The notes beneath the pieces were generated by a model, which worked only from the letters and a program-made list of their open reading frames with translations, was not told the origin of the DNA and made no database searches. A stretch of DNA of 44,423 nt from Rhodanobacter sp. C06 (lineage in GTDB: Bacteria > Pseudomonadota > Gammaproteobacteria > Xanthomonadales > Rhodanobacteraceae). Made by a program: the position numbers and the translations under genes. Where the stretch lies: positions 1 to 44,423 of the forward strand of contig NZ_MUNP01000072.1 of the NCBI RefSeq assembly GCF_002001105.1, written 5' to 3'. Every line of letters begins with the position of its first letter. Position 1 is the stretch's first letter. This document shows positions 29,284 through 40,281 of this stretch, one piece after another.

Positions 29284-31437
29284 TCAGTGCGCGGGCGTGC
29301 CCAGTTCGGCGAGCAGCCAATGCGCGGGATAGACCTTGTCGATCAGCCAGCGCATGTAGCGCAGGTCGACGTGGATCGCGCGCTTGTAGCGCGGGTCGAA
29401 CATCCAGCTGGCGCTGACCGCTTCCCAGTTGCTGTCGAAGTTGAGCCCGACCAGTTCGCCCTGCGCGTTCAGCACCGGCGAGCCGGAGTTGCCGCCGGTG
29501 GTGTCGAGGTTGCTGAGGAAGTCCACCGGCATGGTGGCGGACTTCGGGTCGAGGTAGCCCGCGTAGTCGGCCTTGGCGATGGCGTCGAGCAACGGCTTGG
29601 GAGCATCGAACGGCTCCTCGCCGGTGTTCTTCTCGACGATGCCGGCGGTGCTGGTCAGCGGCGCGTAGCTCACCGCGTCGCGCGCCTTGAGCGGCGTGAC
29701 CTGGCCATAGCTCACGCGCAGGGTGGAGTTCGCGTCCGGATAGACCGCGCGGCCCTGCTGCTCGCGGTAGGCGATCAGCGCCTGCATGTAGGCCGGGCGC
29801 AGGCGCAGCAGCTCGCCCTCGCGCGCCTTGCGCTCGTCGTCGAGGCGCAGCAGCGCCGGTTGCAGCTGCGCGGCCAGTTGCAGCAGCGCATCGTCGCTGG
29901 CGGCGAGCGCGGCCGGCGCGGCTTTGAGCGCTTGCAGGCGTTGCGCCTCGTCGCCCAGCTGGGTGGCGGCGTAGACGCGATCGAGCGTGGCCGCCAGCTC
30001 GGCCGGCGTGCGGCCGAACGCGGCATCGAATTCGGGCAGGCGCTGCACGTCGGGCAGTTGCTGGTAGCGAACCAGCAGCGTGGTCAGCAGGCGCTTTTCC
30101 ACCACCAGGTCGTAGCGGCGCTGCACCTGGCGCAGCTGGCCGGCGATCAGTTCCTCGTCGCGCTGCTGATAGCCGCTCTCGCGATCAGCGTCGGGCTTGC
30201 CGCGCTCGTGCGCCAGCCGCTGCAGGCGCAGCGCCGAACGCAGCAGCTGGCTCTGCGACTGCACGAGGCCGAGCAGCAGGTCGCGCTCGCGACCCGCGTT
30301 GCCGGCGGCGATCTCGGCCTTGGCGGCGTCGATCTGCGGGCGCAGCGTGCGCGCGTCGGGCTGCTTGCCCAGCCACGCCAGCATCGCGGCCTCGTCCTGC
30401 CGGCGCACCGCGATCGCGTTGCTGCGCTGGAGCCCCTCCAGCTCGCCGCTGAAGCGCTTGATATTGTTCTTCAGCGACTGCAGTTGCGAGGCGTAGCGGA
30501 TCTTCGCCTGTGCATCCGTCTTGCCGGCGTCCTCGATCACGTCCTGCAGCGCCTTCATCGTCGCCACCGCCGCGGGCAGGCGCCACTCGACCTGGTCGGC
30601 GAACTCGGCGGCAGTGCGGTGGCGGTAGGTGATACCGGGATAGCCGGCCAGCATCACGTAGTCACCCTCGTTGACGCCGTCGCGGGCGAGCCGCAGGTGC
30701 GCCGACGGCACGTAGGGGCGGTTCTCCTTCGCGTAGTCCGCCGGCTTGCCGTCAGGACCGACGTAGGCGCGCAACACGGTGAAGTCGCCGGCGTGGCGCG
30801 GCCACACGAAGTTGTCCACCTCGTCGCCGTAGTTGCCGATCGCGCGCGGCGGCGCGTAGACCAGGCGCAGGTCGCGCAGCTCCAGCTGCTTCACCAGGTA
30901 GAAGTCGCGCCCGTAAAACATCGTGGCCACGCTGCAGCGCACGCCGCCCTGGCGCTCGCATTCCGCCACCAGCGCCTTGCTCGCCGCGTCCACCGCGTCG
31001 TAGTAGGCGCGGCCGGTCTTGCCGCGCGCGCCTGCCAGCACCTTGTCGGTGACCTTGTCGAAACCCGTGGTCACCAGCAGGCGGAAGTCGGGATTGGCGG
31101 GCAACTCCTCGCTGCGGTTGCCGGCCACGAAGCCGTCGCGGATCAGGTTGCGCTGCGCATTGGAGTTGTACTGGATCACCCCGAAGGCCACGTGGTGGTT
31201 GGTGAGCACCAGGCCCTGGTCGCTGACGAAGGCGCCGGTGGCGCCGCCCACCTTGACCACCGCGTTCAGCGGCGCCTTGGTGAGGTCGGCCAGCTCGGCG
31301 GGCTTGCCCCGGAAGCCGGCCTTGCGCAGCTGCTCGGCGATGTCCGGCAACTGGGACGGCATCCACATGCCTTCGTCGGCCTGGGCGGCCGGCGCCATCA
31401 GCATGGCGATCGCCAGCCCCATCGTATTCAAGCGCAT
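29284..31437 (-). CDS. S46-family dipeptidyl-peptidase, second paralog
   Basis: A 717-residue S46 peptidase with signal peptide MRLNTMGLAIAMLMAPAAQA and the family start DEGMWMPSQLPDI. The catalytic motifs are TNHHV, VWPRHAGDF and GGNSGSP (Ser651). The S1-determining residue is serine (NFDSNWE, Ser669), differing from its neighbour and from both the Gly of DPP7 and the Arg of DPP11, so the preference may differ. The cysteine usually following the catalytic histidine (HHC) is Val here. ATG 31437 is chosen from the signal peptide; the ribosome site is weak. The two genes are arranged head to tail and probably arose by an old duplication. Confidence 0.92.
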   Translation of the reverse strand: MRLNTMGLAIAMLMAPAAQADEGMWMPSQLPDIAEQLRKAGFRGKPAELADLTKAPLNAVVKVGGATGAFVSDQGLVLTNHHVAFGVIQYNSNAQRNLIRDGFVAGNRSEELPANPDFRLLVTTGFDKVTDKVLAGARGKTGRAYYDAVDAASKALVAECERQGGVRCSVATMFYGRDFYLVKQLELRDLRLVYAPPRAIGNYGDEVDNFVWPRHAGDFTVLRAYVGPDGKPADYAKENRPYVPSAHLRLARDGVNEGDYVMLAGYPGITYRHRTAAEFADQVEWRLPAAVATMKALQDVIEDAGKTDAQAKIRYASQLQSLKNNIKRFSGELEGLQRSNAIAVRRQDEAAMLAWLGKQPDARTLRPQIDAAKAEIAAGNAGRERDLLLGLVQSQSQLLRSALRLQRLAHERGKPDADRESGYQQRDEELIAGQLRQVQRRYDLVVEKRLLTTLLVRYQQLPDVQRLPEFDAAFGRTPAELAATLDRVYAATQLGDEAQRLQALKAAPAALAASDDALLQLAAQLQPALLRLDDERKAREGELLRLRPAYMQALIAYREQQGRAVYPDANSTLRVSYGQVTPLKARDAVSYAPLTSTAGIVEKNTGEEPFDAPKPLLDAIAKADYAGYLDPKSATMPVDFLSNLDTTGGNSGSPVLNAQGELVGLNFDSNWEAVSASWMFDPRYKRAIHVDLRYMRWLIDKVYPAHWLLAELGTPAH

Positions 31438-31563
31438 TCGTCTTACCCGCGGATGTTCGTAACAACTTGCGACCATAGGGCGTAGCGGCCGCGCCGGCAA
31501 GCCGCCGCCACGCGACAGGCCGGCGGCGAACGGCGGCGCCGCGTTGCCGCCTTGTGGCAATCG

Positions 31564-33702
31564 TCAGTGACAGGCCGGCGCGATGTCCGCAGCCGGCGGA
31601 GGAATCGCCAGGTACACCGTGCTCCACAACTGCGCGGCGTTGGCCTCGTCCTCGTGCGCGCCGGCCGCACCGAACGGCTCGACGTGGTAACGGTCACCGG
31701 AGTATGTCCACGACCACAACTCCGAGTCGCGCATCGACCGGGTGGCGCAGATGCCCTGCCACAACCTGGCCTGCGCCTTGGCCAGCCGCGCACGCGTGGC
31801 TTCCGGCAGGTCGGCGCGGGCCGACTGGCGACGCAACCCCGCCGCCAGCAAGGCCTGCTGCCAGGACCACACCACGGTGCCGTGATAGGCGTTGCTGCCG
31901 AACAGGGGCCACGCGTCGCGGGCCGCATAGGCAGGATTGGCCACGACCATGCCCACGCCGGTCATCAGGCCGGCGGGAAACGGCCGCAACATGTCCTCGA
32001 CATAGCGATCCAGCGTCGCAACGTCCGGCTGGCCGAACAACAGGTCGAAGCCTTCGTCGGAATGCAGGATCGGCACCGGGCGCCCCTGCGCGTCCAGCGA
32101 GATGGCGGGGAACCGCAGCCCTCCATCCGGCAAGGAGGCCAGCGCGGCGGCGGCGGGTACGCCGACCTGCGCCGCATAGGCGCGCACCTGCGCCGCTGCC
32201 TGCGCATGGTCCAGGCGCACGGCGAACATCGCCGCGGCGTGGCGTTCCCACGCGTCGGCATGGGCGGCGCCGGTGCGCAGGCGCGCCCGCTGGGCCGGCG
32301 TGGTGTAGTCGTCCAGCAAGCCGGCATCGAGGAAGCGGCCGATGGCGCGCAAAGCCGCCGGCACCCAGACCACGTTGACGTCGTAGGGGTAGCGCCCGCC
32401 GCCGATGCCGGCGTTGCTGTCGCGCCACTGCCCTACCTGGCTGCCCGGCTTGAGTCCGATCAGGTTGGCGTATACCGGTTGGCGCGCGAAGGCCGCGCTG
32501 CTGGCAGCGACGTACAACAGGTTGCGCACCAGCGCATCGCCTTGCCGCTGCCCCGGACCGCCCTCGGCGAGAAAAGCCTGTGCGCCGGCGCGACCGCGCG
32601 CATCGTCCAGCAGCCACGCCGCGGCGACCGGCGCCAGCATGTAGTTGCCGTCGATCATCTGGTAGTCGTAGACCGGGCGATCGGAGCGCTTGCCCTCCTT
32701 CTCCAGATGATCCAGCACCGCGAACTCGCCGATGCCCTCCTCGTGCGCCACCTCGCCGTCGGGTGCAAGCCGTGTGAGCACCGAGGCGATGCCGGCGTCC
32801 ACGGCGGCGGGTTGCAGCACCGGCATCAGCAGGCGCAGCGACATCAGCGTGTCGCGGCCGAAGTAGGTGTCGAAGCGCCAGGAACCGGCGAGGAACTTCT
32901 GCTGATAGCTGAGGAAGCGCAGCACTTGCTGACTGCGCGTGTCGTTCTGCACCTTGTCATTGAACAGGTGGACGAGCGGGGTGAGCGGCGGCTCGCCCGT
33001 GGTGGCCTCGATGCGCAGGTGCAGCGCCTCGCCGGCATGGTCCGGGCGCAACACGATGCGGCCGTTGTCGCGCTGGAAGCGGCCGTTGTCGGTGCTCAGC
33101 GACAACTCGTAGCCCGGTGCGCCGTCCAGCCGCCGGCGCTGCCAGCGCAGCGAGCGATCGGCCAGCTGCGGCGCAGTGGCCACCTGCTCCGGATAGACCT
33201 GCTCGAGCTGGTAGTCGCGCAGCACGCGGATGCTGCTCAATACCGCATCCTTCAGCACCAGCGGCTCGGCGGCACTCACGCTGGCCTCGGCCACGATGCC
33301 GTTCATGGCATGGCCGTCGACGGTGCGCTGCAGCCCCCGCACCTTGTCCAGCGTCCAGCGTACCGGGGTGGTGGTCGGCTCGAACCACACGCCCACGCCG
33401 CTGTTGCCGGCCGGGAACGCCACCAGCACGCGGGGACGATCGCCCGAGCTCAACAGCAGGTGGGCGGCGATGTCGCCCTGCTGGTAGAACGCGTTCTCGA
33501 TGCGTCCCTCGGTGACGCGGAACTGCAGCGGCGGCGCGGCGCCGGGATCGCGGACCTGCGTCGCCGCGGCGGGCGTCAACCCCGCCAGCGCCAGGGCCAA
33601 CAGCAGCGCCGTCCGGCGGCGCAGCTGGGCGCCGAAGCAGCGCCCGCGCATGCGTTGCCCACGCGGCACGCCCCGTACCAGACCCATCGACTGCAAGCGC
33701 AT
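31564..33702 (-). CDS. Secreted six-hairpin glycosidase-like protein
   Basis: About 712 residues. A long basic N-terminus runs into a signal segment (RRRTALLLALALAGLTPAAA). The second half resembles the (alpha/alpha)6-barrel glycosidases and glycogen-debranching C-terminal domains: FDTYFGRDTLMSLRLL, DYQMIDGNYML, GQWRDSNAGIGGGRYPYDVNVVW and NAYHGTVVWSWQQALLAAGL. Acidic residues in these motifs are candidate catalysts. The first 250 residues form a separate beta-rich region. The substrate is unknown. The start is uncertain: ATG 33702 has GGGGAAAG upstream, while ATG 33747 and ATG 33651 are in frame. Confidence 0.7.
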   Translation of the reverse strand: MRLQSMGLVRGVPRGQRMRGRCFGAQLRRRTALLLALALAGLTPAAATQVRDPGAAPPLQFRVTEGRIENAFYQQGDIAAHLLLSSGDRPRVLVAFPAGNSGVGVWFEPTTTPVRWTLDKVRGLQRTVDGHAMNGIVAEASVSAAEPLVLKDAVLSSIRVLRDYQLEQVYPEQVATAPQLADRSLRWQRRRLDGAPGYELSLSTDNGRFQRDNGRIVLRPDHAGEALHLRIEATTGEPPLTPLVHLFNDKVQNDTRSQQVLRFLSYQQKFLAGSWRFDTYFGRDTLMSLRLLMPVLQPAAVDAGIASVLTRLAPDGEVAHEEGIGEFAVLDHLEKEGKRSDRPVYDYQMIDGNYMLAPVAAAWLLDDARGRAGAQAFLAEGGPGQRQGDALVRNLLYVAASSAAFARQPVYANLIGLKPGSQVGQWRDSNAGIGGGRYPYDVNVVWVPAALRAIGRFLDAGLLDDYTTPAQRARLRTGAAHADAWERHAAAMFAVRLDHAQAAAQVRAYAAQVGVPAAAALASLPDGGLRFPAISLDAQGRPVPILHSDEGFDLLFGQPDVATLDRYVEDMLRPFPAGLMTGVGMVVANPAYAARDAWPLFGSNAYHGTVVWSWQQALLAAGLRRQSARADLPEATRARLAKAQARLWQGICATRSMRDSELWSWTYSGDRYHVEPFGAAGAHEDEANAAQLWSTVYLAIPPPAADIAPACH

Positions 33703-34108
33703 GGCTTTCCCCGGCAAGGTTTCGTTGGAGCCTGCGACCTTAGTCATGAAACCGCCCGCAAGGCAATCTCGCGGACACCCGTGTCGGGGGCCGCCTGGCG
33801 GGGCCGTATCCGGGACAGCGCCTGGGTGGGCAGCACCTCATCGCATCGACGCCACGACCGTTCAAGCAGGCATGCCCATCCCCGCGTCGCTGCTCGGATA
33901 CATCGGGCGTCAACGATCTGCCGAAACCGCCCCGATGCTGGATGCGATTCCGCCCTGGTTGTGCAGCCGGACGCAAAGACCTGGCGGGCTCGGCTCGAGA
34001 ACGGCGTGCAGCTGGCCGTGTGCTTCGACGGCGAGCCCCAGCAGACGCTCAACGCGCGTCGATTGAACGCGCCGCAACACGTGGCGACTGGCGGTTGCGG
34101 CAAGGATC
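33703..34108. other. Divergent intergenic region with a possible gene relic
   Basis: About 400 bases between the glycosidase-like gene and tdh. One plus-strand frame ending with a TAA at 34111-34113 reads like protein with good codon use (VVQPDAKTWRARLENG, then VQLAVCFDGEPQQTL), but it has no convincing start. It could be the tail of a decayed gene or chance coding potential. No other feature is clear. Confidence 0.3.
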
Positions 34109-34114
34109 TATAAT
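34109..34114 (+). promoter_or_regulatory. -10 box of tdh
   Basis: TATAAT, a perfect -10 consensus, 43 bases before the tdh ATG. No convincing -35 sequence lies 16-18 bases upstream. Confidence 0.55.
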
Positions 34115-34156
34115 CGGCGTTTTCCCCGCCCGTCCGGGCCAGCCATTGGATTCCCC

Positions 34157-35191
34157 ATGCCGCAGACGATGAAAGCCCTGGTCAAGCGCAAGCCCGAACA
34201 GGGCATCTGGATGGAAGAGGTGCCGGTGCCCGAGGTCGGCCCGAACGAGGTGCTGATCAAGCTGGAGAAGACCGCGATCTGCGGCACCGACCTGCACATC
34301 TACAAGTGGGACGAATGGTCCCAGCGCACGATCAAGCCGGGCCTCACCATCGGCCACGAGTTCGTCGGCCGCATCGTGGAGATCGGCCCCGGCGTCACCG
34401 GCTACAAGGTCGGCGACCGCGTCTCCGCCGAAGGCCACATCGTGTGCGGCCACTGCCGCAACTGCCGCGCCGGCCGCCAGCACCTGTGCCCGAACACCAT
34501 CGGCATCGGCGTGAACCGCAACGGTGCGTTCGCCGAGTACATGACCATGCCGGCGTCGAACCTGTGGCCGATCCCGGACCAGATCCCGTCCGAGCTGGCC
34601 GCGTTCTTCGACCCCTACGGCAACGCCGCGCATTGCGCGCTGGAGTTCGACCTGATCGGCGAGGACGTGCTGATCACCGGCGCCGGCCCGATCGGCGTGA
34701 TCGCCGCGGGCATCGCCAAGCACGTGGGCGCGCGCAACGTGGTGGTCACCGACGTCAACGACTATCGGCTCAAGCTGGCCGCCGACATGGGCGCCACCCG
34801 CGTGGTGAACGTGGCGAACCAGTCGCTGAAGGACGTGATGAAGGACCTGCACATGGAAGGCTTCGACGTGGGCCTGGAGATGAGCGGCAACCCGCGCGCC
34901 TTCAACGACATGCTCGACTGCATGTACCACGGTGGCAAGGTCGCCCTGCTCGGCATCCTGCCCAAGGGCGCGGGCATCGACTGGGACCGGGTGATCTTCA
35001 AGGGCCTCACCCTGCAGGGCATCTACGGCCGGCGCATGTACGAGACCTGGTACAAGATGACCCAGATGGTGCTCACCGGCTTCCCGCTGCAGAAGGTGCT
35101 GACCCACCAGATCCACATCGACGATTTCCAGAAGGGCTTCGACCTGATGGACGCGGGCAAGTGCGGCAAGGTGGTCTGCTCCTGGAACTGA
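34157..35191 (+). CDS. tdh: L-threonine 3-dehydrogenase
   Basis: A 344-residue zinc-dependent medium-chain dehydrogenase that oxidises threonine to 2-amino-3-ketobutyrate with NAD+. The catalytic zinc region has [14 protein letters not shown] (Cys42) and GHE (His67, Glu68). The structural zinc ligands are Cys97, 100, 103 and 111. The Rossmann motif GAGPIG lies near residues 175-180. The motifs and length match E. coli Tdh closely. Its usual partner kbl lies about 3.9 kb downstream, separated by a large DUF748 gene. Confidence 0.97.
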   Translation: MPQTMKALVKRKPEQGIWMEEVPVPEVGPNEVLIKLEKTAICGTDLHIYKWDEWSQRTIKPGLTIGHEFVGRIVEIGPGVTGYKVGDRVSAEGHIVCGHCRNCRAGRQHLCPNTIGIGVNRNGAFAEYMTMPASNLWPIPDQIPSELAAFFDPYGNAAHCALEFDLIGEDVLITGAGPIGVIAAGIAKHVGARNVVVTDVNDYRLKLAADMGATRVVNVANQSLKDVMKDLHMEGFDVGLEMSGNPRAFNDMLDCMYHGGKVALLGILPKGAGIDWDRVIFKGLTLQGIYGRRMYETWYKMTQMVLTGFPLQKVLTHQIHIDDFQKGFDLMDAGKCGKVVCSWN

Positions 35192-35198
35192 GTGGTCG

Positions 35199-35230
35199 TC
35201 GCGACGGCGTCATGCCCTCGCCGTCGTCGC
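35199..35230 (+). terminator. Hairpin after tdh
   Basis: GACGGCG (35203-35209) pairs with CGCCGTC (35219-35225), and the flanking bases can extend the stem with mismatches. There is no U-run, so termination may be weak. Confidence 0.4.
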
Positions 35231-35340
35231 GACACCTCGACGCGGTATCTGCGTAAACTTTCCCGGCCGGCATGGCTGCCGGCCAGGGGAAGTACCCGGC
35301 GACCATCGCCGGTCCATGACGCCAACGGGATACCGCCAGC

Positions 35341-38300
35341 ATGAACGATCCTCGCCCTTCGGCCGCCTCCCGTCTGGCGATGGCACGCAGCCACGCGGAA
35401 CGGCTGTATCGCTCGCATCGCTCGCGCAAGATCGCGCTGATCGTCGCCATCGTGCTGGTCGTGTTCGGCCTGCTCGGCTTCTTCGCCGCGCCCCCCATCA
35501 TCCGGAGCCAGTTGCAGACGCGGCTGACCACCCTGCTCGGCCGCCCGGTCAGCGTGGGCGCCGTGCACCTGAATCCGTTCACCCTGCGCCTGCAACTGGA
35601 CAAGCTGCATATCGCCGAACGCGACGGCCATTCGCCGTTCGTCGACGTGGACGCGCTGGTGGTCAATGCCTCGTGGACCTCGCTGTTCCGCATGGCGCCG
35701 GTACTGGACGAACTCTCGCTGCAGCACCCGCAGCTGCATATCGCACGCACCGCGCCGCAGCAGTTCAACTTCTCCGACCTCATCGACAAATTTGCAGGCG
35801 GCCCGCCGAAGCCGGACAGCAAGCCGGCGCGCTTCGCGCTGTCCAACATCAGCGTGCACGACGGCGACATCGTGTTCGACGACGCGGTGACGAAGTCCAC
35901 CCACCGGATCGACCATCTCGAACTCGGCATCCCGTTCATCGCCAACCTGCCGCGCGACACCGACGTGTTCGTGCAGCCGCTGCTGGCCATGGACGTGGAC
36001 GGCAGCCCGCTGCGCATCGCCGGCCAGACCAAGCCATTCGCGGACAGCCGCGAGTCGGTGATGAGCTTCACGCTGGACCACCTCGACCTGCCGCGCTACC
36101 TCGGCTACGTGCCGGCGAAGCTGCCCGTGGCGATACCGCGCGGCCAGCTGTCTGGCCAGCTCGAACTGCACTTCGTTCAAGCGAAATCCGGCCCGCAGGT
36201 TCGGCTCGGTGGCCAGCTGCAACTGGACGACTTCGCGCTGGCGACACCCGACGGCGCACCCATCCTCGAACTCGGCCATGCCGGCGCAACGCTGGACGAC
36301 GTGGAGCCGCTGCTGTCGCGCTACCGCCTGGGTGCGACGCAGTTGGACAAGCTCGACCTGCATTACACCCGCAAGCCCGGCGGCCACAGCGATTTCGACG
36401 CGCTGACCGGCGGCACTTCCGCCCAACCTGCTGCTGCCACGCCGGCAGCACCCGCCACCGAGGTGCGCATCGCCACGCTAGGCCTGCAGGACGGACACTT
36501 CGAATACACCGACGCCAGCGGCCGCAAGCCTGCCACGCTGACGCTGGGAAACATCCACGGCACGCTGCGAGGCCTGTCCACGGTGGCCGCGCCGCCGGCC
36601 GCACTGGATATCGCCGCCACGCTCAACGGCGGCAGCCTCGCCATGAACGGCAAGCTCGACGTGGCGAACAGCCGTTACGACGGCAAGCTGGGCCTCAAGG
36701 GCGTGGGCCTGGTTCCGTTGCTGCCACTGGCGCCGCCGCTGCTGAACGCCGATCTCGCCAAGGGCACGCTCGACGCCGACGGCCAGCTGCAGGCGGATTG
36801 GGGCAAGGCCTTCAACCTCACGCTGCAAGCAGCCACCGCAACAGTCAACGATCTCGCCCTGCAGCAGGACAAACGCACGCCGCTTGCATGGCAATCGCTC
36901 GAAGCCGGCATCACACGCTTCGATCTCGCCAGCAGCACGGCACAGCTCGACCACGTGACCCTGCACGGCCTGCGGGTCGAGGCGCGTCGCCTGCAGAACG
37001 GCAGCCTCGACCTGAGCGACCTGATGAAGTCCGAGCCGCCGCATGGCTCGCGCAAGCCATCATCGCCATCGCCCAGCTGGCACTGGAGCATCGCCCGCGT
37101 CGGCATCGACGGCACGCTGGCGCTCACCGATCCGCGCATCGCCGGCAGGCGTGGCCGCACCGAACTCAAGCTGGCGCACGCCAGCATCGACGGCCTCTCC
37201 GACGACATGCGCAAGCCGCTGAAGCTGGCGGTGGACGGCGGCATCGGCCGCGGCAGCCTGCGCGTCGAGGGCCGGCTGCGCCCGCAGCCGCTCGACGCCG
37301 ACCTGCGCGTACGCGCCACCCGCCTCGACATCGCCCCGCTGCAGTCGCTGGCTACGGTGCCGCTCAACGTCACGCTGACCAGCGCCCTGCTCAGCGCCGA
37401 CGGCCGCGTGCGCTACCGCGACCACCGGCCACAAGCGCTGCTGGACTGGCGCGGCCGCGTCACCCTGGGCAACGTGCGCGTGCAGGACAAGCTCACCGGC
37501 GACGACTTCCTGCACTGGAGCTCGCTCAACGCCAGCGGAATGAACGTGCGCCTGGGCGAGGACGTGCCGCATGTGTCGGTGGCCGGGCTGGCGCTGGATA
37601 ACTTCTATGCGCGCGTGATCATCAACGCGAGCGGACGGACGAACCTGCAGGACGTGGTGGCCAATCCGGCTGCCGCGCCCGTCTCGGTGACCCAGGCACG
37701 GAAGACGCCAGCCGCACCTGCGCCGAAGCCGCTGGCAGCGCTGGCCCCGGCCAGCACGACCGCCGCACCTGCCGCCGACATCCAGATCGGCCAGATCACC
37801 CTGGCCCGCGGCCACCTCAATTACACCGACGACTTCATCAAGCCGAACTACACCGCCGACATCACCCAGCTCGACGGCAAGGTGGGCGCGTTCGGCACGG
37901 CCGGCGGACCGCCCGCCGACCTCACCCTGCAAGGCCAGCTCGACGACAACGCGCCGGTGGACATCACCGGCACGATCAACCCGCTGGCGCCGGTGGCCTT
38001 CCTCGACGTGAAGGGCAAGGCCGACGGCGTGGAGCTCACCCACCTGTCGCCGTACTCGGGCAAGTACACCGGCTACCCGATCACCAAGGGCCGGCTGACG
38101 ATGGACGTGCACTACCAGCTCGACAACGGCAAGCTCGACGCCAACAACCACATCTTCATCACCCAGCTCAGCTTCGGCGACGCCATCAAGGGCCCCGGCA
38201 TCAGCCACTTGCCGGTGAAACTGGCGGTGGCGCTGCTGAAGGATGCGGACGGCAACATCGACGTCAACGTGCCGGTATCCGGTTCGCTGGACGACCCTAA

Positions 38301-38940
38301 GTTCAGCGTGGGCAGCCTGATCTGGCACGCCTTCGTCAACCTGATCGGCCGCGCCGTGACCTCGCCGTTCCGGCTGATCGCCTCGGCGATGGGCGGTGGC
38401 GGCAAGCAGCAGGACCTGGGCTACGTGACATTCGCCCCTGGCTCGGCCGTGCTCGATGCGAAGGCGCAAGACAAGCTTGCGCAGATCGTGAAGATCCTGC
38501 AGCAGAAGGCCTCGCTGAAGCTGGACATCACCGGCCGCATCGACCCGAAATTCGACGAGAGCGGCCTGCGCAAGGTGATGGTGGACGAACAGGTGCAGCG
38601 CGAGGCCGGCGATGGGGTCGACCTCGCCAAGCTCACGCCCGAGCAGTACGACAAGTACCTGAAGAAGGCGTACAAGCACGCCAAGTTTCCCAAGCCGCGC
38701 GATTTCGTCGGCCTCGCCAAGTCGCAGCCGCCGGACGTGATGCGCAAGCTGCTGGAAACCAACGTGCCGGTGGACGCGGACGCCCTGCGTCATCTCGCCG
38801 AGCGTCGCGCCGACGCGGTACGTACGTGGCTGCATGGCAAGCTCGACGATAGCCGCGTGTTCGTGCTGGCACCCAAGCTCGATACCAAGGGCATCGACGA
38901 CCAGGGCAGGACCACCCGCGCCGATTTCGGATTGCATTGA
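35341..38940 (+). CDS. DUF748 (AsmA-like) envelope protein
   Basis: A 1199-residue protein. An N-terminal cytoplasmic stretch is followed by one membrane helix (residues about 30-52, [19 protein letters not shown]) and a very long periplasmic part. The start [34 protein letters not shown] is characteristic of AsmA/DUF748 proteins, with repeated beta-strand units typical of bridge-like lipid-transfer folds. The C-terminal 180 residues include an OmpA-like pattern ([16 protein letters not shown], then [13 protein letters not shown]). Proteins of this class are linked to phospholipid transport and outer-membrane integrity, but this member's job is unproven. A signal-like Ala/Pro-rich linker breaks the middle (near residues 775-810). 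Confidence 0.85.
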   Translation: MNDPRPSAASRLAMARSHAERLYRSHRSRKIALIVAIVLVVFGLLGFFAAPPIIRSQLQTRLTTLLGRPVSVGAVHLNPFTLRLQLDKLHIAERDGHSPFVDVDALVVNASWTSLFRMAPVLDELSLQHPQLHIARTAPQQFNFSDLIDKFAGGPPKPDSKPARFALSNISVHDGDIVFDDAVTKSTHRIDHLELGIPFIANLPRDTDVFVQPLLAMDVDGSPLRIAGQTKPFADSRESVMSFTLDHLDLPRYLGYVPAKLPVAIPRGQLSGQLELHFVQAKSGPQVRLGGQLQLDDFALATPDGAPILELGHAGATLDDVEPLLSRYRLGATQLDKLDLHYTRKPGGHSDFDALTGGTSAQPAAATPAAPATEVRIATLGLQDGHFEYTDASGRKPATLTLGNIHGTLRGLSTVAAPPAALDIAATLNGGSLAMNGKLDVANSRYDGKLGLKGVGLVPLLPLAPPLLNADLAKGTLDADGQLQADWGKAFNLTLQAATATVNDLALQQDKRTPLAWQSLEAGITRFDLASSTAQLDHVTLHGLRVEARRLQNGSLDLSDLMKSEPPHGSRKPSSPSPSWHWSIARVGIDGTLALTDPRIAGRRGRTELKLAHASIDGLSDDMRKPLKLAVDGGIGRGSLRVEGRLRPQPLDADLRVRATRLDIAPLQSLATVPLNVTLTSALLSADGRVRYRDHRPQALLDWRGRVTLGNVRVQDKLTGDDFLHWSSLNASGMNVRLGEDVPHVSVAGLALDNFYARVIINASGRTNLQDVVANPAAAPVSVTQARKTPAAPAPKPLAALAPASTTAAPAADIQIGQITLARGHLNYTDDFIKPNYTADITQLDGKVGAFGTAGGPPADLTLQGQLDDNAPVDITGTINPLAPVAFLDVKGKADGVELTHLSPYSGKYTGYPITKGRLTMDVHYQLDNGKLDANNHIFITQLSFGDAIKGPGISHLPVKLAVALLKDADGNIDVNVPVSGSLDDPKFSVGSLIWHAFVNLIGRAVTSPFRLIASAMGGGGKQQDLGYVTFAPGSAVLDAKAQDKLAQIVKILQQKASLKLDITGRIDPKFDESGLRKVMVDEQVQREAGDGVDLAKLTPEQYDKYLKKAYKHAKFPKPRDFVGLAKSQPPDVMRKLLETNVPVDADALRHLAERRADAVRTWLHGKLDDSRVFVLAPKLDTKGIDDQGRTTRADFGLH

Positions 38941-38950
38941 GCCGCGAGGC

Positions 38951-38980
38951 GACAGCCGCTGCCGCGATGCGGCGGCTGTC
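38951..38980 (+). terminator. Hairpin after the DUF748 gene
   Basis: GACAGCCGC (38951-38959) pairs with GCGGCTGTC (38972-38980), followed by aatggttttcc. It lies 10 bases after the stop. The weak T-run suggests partial termination before kbl. Confidence 0.55.
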
Positions 38981-39044
38981 AATGGTTTTCCCCCGCGCGC
39001 GAAAGGCTCACAATCGGCCTTTCCCTCCACTGCGGAACCCCACC

Positions 39045-40241
39045 ATGAGCTACCCCGGCCAGGCGCGCTACGCCAGCGAACTTGCATCCATCCGCGAGCA
39101 GGGCCTGTTCAAGGCCGAGCGCGTGATCGTCTCGCCGCAGTCGGCCGAGATCGAGCTGGAAGGCGGCCGCAAGGTGCTGAACTTCTGCGCTAACAACTAC
39201 CTGGGCCTGGCCGACCATCCGGACGTGATCCAGGCCGCGAAGGACGCGCTGGACACCCACGGTTTCGGCATGGCCTCGGTGCGCTTCATCTGCGGCACGC
39301 AGGACCTGCACAAGCAGCTGGAAGCGAAGATCGCCCGTTTCTTCGGTACCGACGACACCATCCTCTACGCCGCCTGCTTCGACGCCAACGGCGGGCTGTT
39401 CGAGCCACTGCTGGGCGAGCAGGACGCGATCATCTCCGATGCGCTCAACCACGCCTCCATCATCGACGGCGTGCGCCTGTGCAAGGCCAGGCGCTATCGC
39501 TACGCCAACAGCGACATGGCCGACCTGGAGCAGCAGCTGCAGGCCGCCGACGCGGCCGGCGCGCGCACCAAGCTGATCTCCACCGACGGCGCGTTCTCGA
39601 TGGACGGCTTCATTGCGAAGCTCGACCAGATCACCGCGCTGGCGGCAAAGTACAACGCGCTGGTGCACATCGACGAATGCCATTGCACCGGCTTCCTCGG
39701 CGACACCGGTCGCGGCTCGGCCGAAGTGCATGGCGTGCTGGACAAGATCGACATCTTCACCGGCACGCTGGGCAAGGCGCTGGGCGGCGCGCTGGGCGGT
39801 TTCACCAGCGGCCGCGCGGAGATCGTCGAGATGCTGCGCCAGCGCTCGCGGCCGTACCTGTTCTCCAACTCGCTGCCGCCGCACGTGGTAGCCGCCGCGA
39901 TCAAGGTGTTCGACATGCTTGAAGCGGCCGGCGACCTGCGCGCGAAGGTCAAGGAGAACACGCGCTATTTCCGCGAAGCGATGACGAAAGCCGGCTTCGA
40001 CATCAAGCCCGGCGTGCATCCCATCGTGCCGGTGATGATCTACGACGCGCCCAAGGCGCAGGCGATGGCCACGGCACTGCTGGAGGAAGGCATCTACGTC
40101 ACCGGCTTCTTCTACCCGGTGGTGCCGCAAGGCCAGGCACGCATCCGCACCCAGATGAGTGCGGCGCATACCCGCGAGCACCTGGATCGCGCGATCGCGG
40201 CGTTCACCACGGTGGGGCGCAGGCTCGGGGTGATCGGCTGA
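39045..40241 (+). CDS. kbl: 2-amino-3-ketobutyrate CoA ligase
   Basis: A 398-residue PLP enzyme of the alpha-oxoamine synthase family, the same length as E. coli Kbl. It cleaves 2-amino-3-ketobutyrate with CoA to glycine and acetyl-CoA. Motifs are [28 protein letters not shown] and the PLP lysine in GTLGKALGG (Lys244, same number as E. coli). The cofactor-stacking segment reads [11 protein letters not shown], whereas E. coli, from memory, has a DDSHAVG form. It completes the threonine-to-glycine route with tdh. Confidence 0.95.
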   Translation: MSYPGQARYASELASIREQGLFKAERVIVSPQSAEIELEGGRKVLNFCANNYLGLADHPDVIQAAKDALDTHGFGMASVRFICGTQDLHKQLEAKIARFFGTDDTILYAACFDANGGLFEPLLGEQDAIISDALNHASIIDGVRLCKARRYRYANSDMADLEQQLQAADAAGARTKLISTDGAFSMDGFIAKLDQITALAAKYNALVHIDECHCTGFLGDTGRGSAEVHGVLDKIDIFTGTLGKALGGALGGFTSGRAEIVEMLRQRSRPYLFSNSLPPHVVAAAIKVFDMLEAAGDLRAKVKENTRYFREAMTKAGFDIKPGVHPIVPVMIYDAPKAQAMATALLEEGIYVTGFFYPVVPQGQARIRTQMSAAHTREHLDRAIAAFTTVGRRLGVIG

Positions 40242-40251
40242 ACACGGCAAG

Positions 40252-40275
40252 GGGGAGCGAAAGTCTTCGCTCCCC
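40252..40275. terminator. Hairpin between kbl and convergent gene
   Basis: GGGGAGCGA (40252-40260) pairs perfectly with TCGCTCCCC (40267-40275). It lies between two convergent genes and may stop both. No U-run is present. Confidence 0.6.
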
Positions 40276-40281
40276 AACCTG

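Noticed and set aside
29212-34113. Very long plus-strand open frames opposite the S46 and glycosidase-like genes
   Set aside because: Mirror frames caused by GC-rich third codon positions; the minus-strand genes have signal peptides and catalytic motifs.
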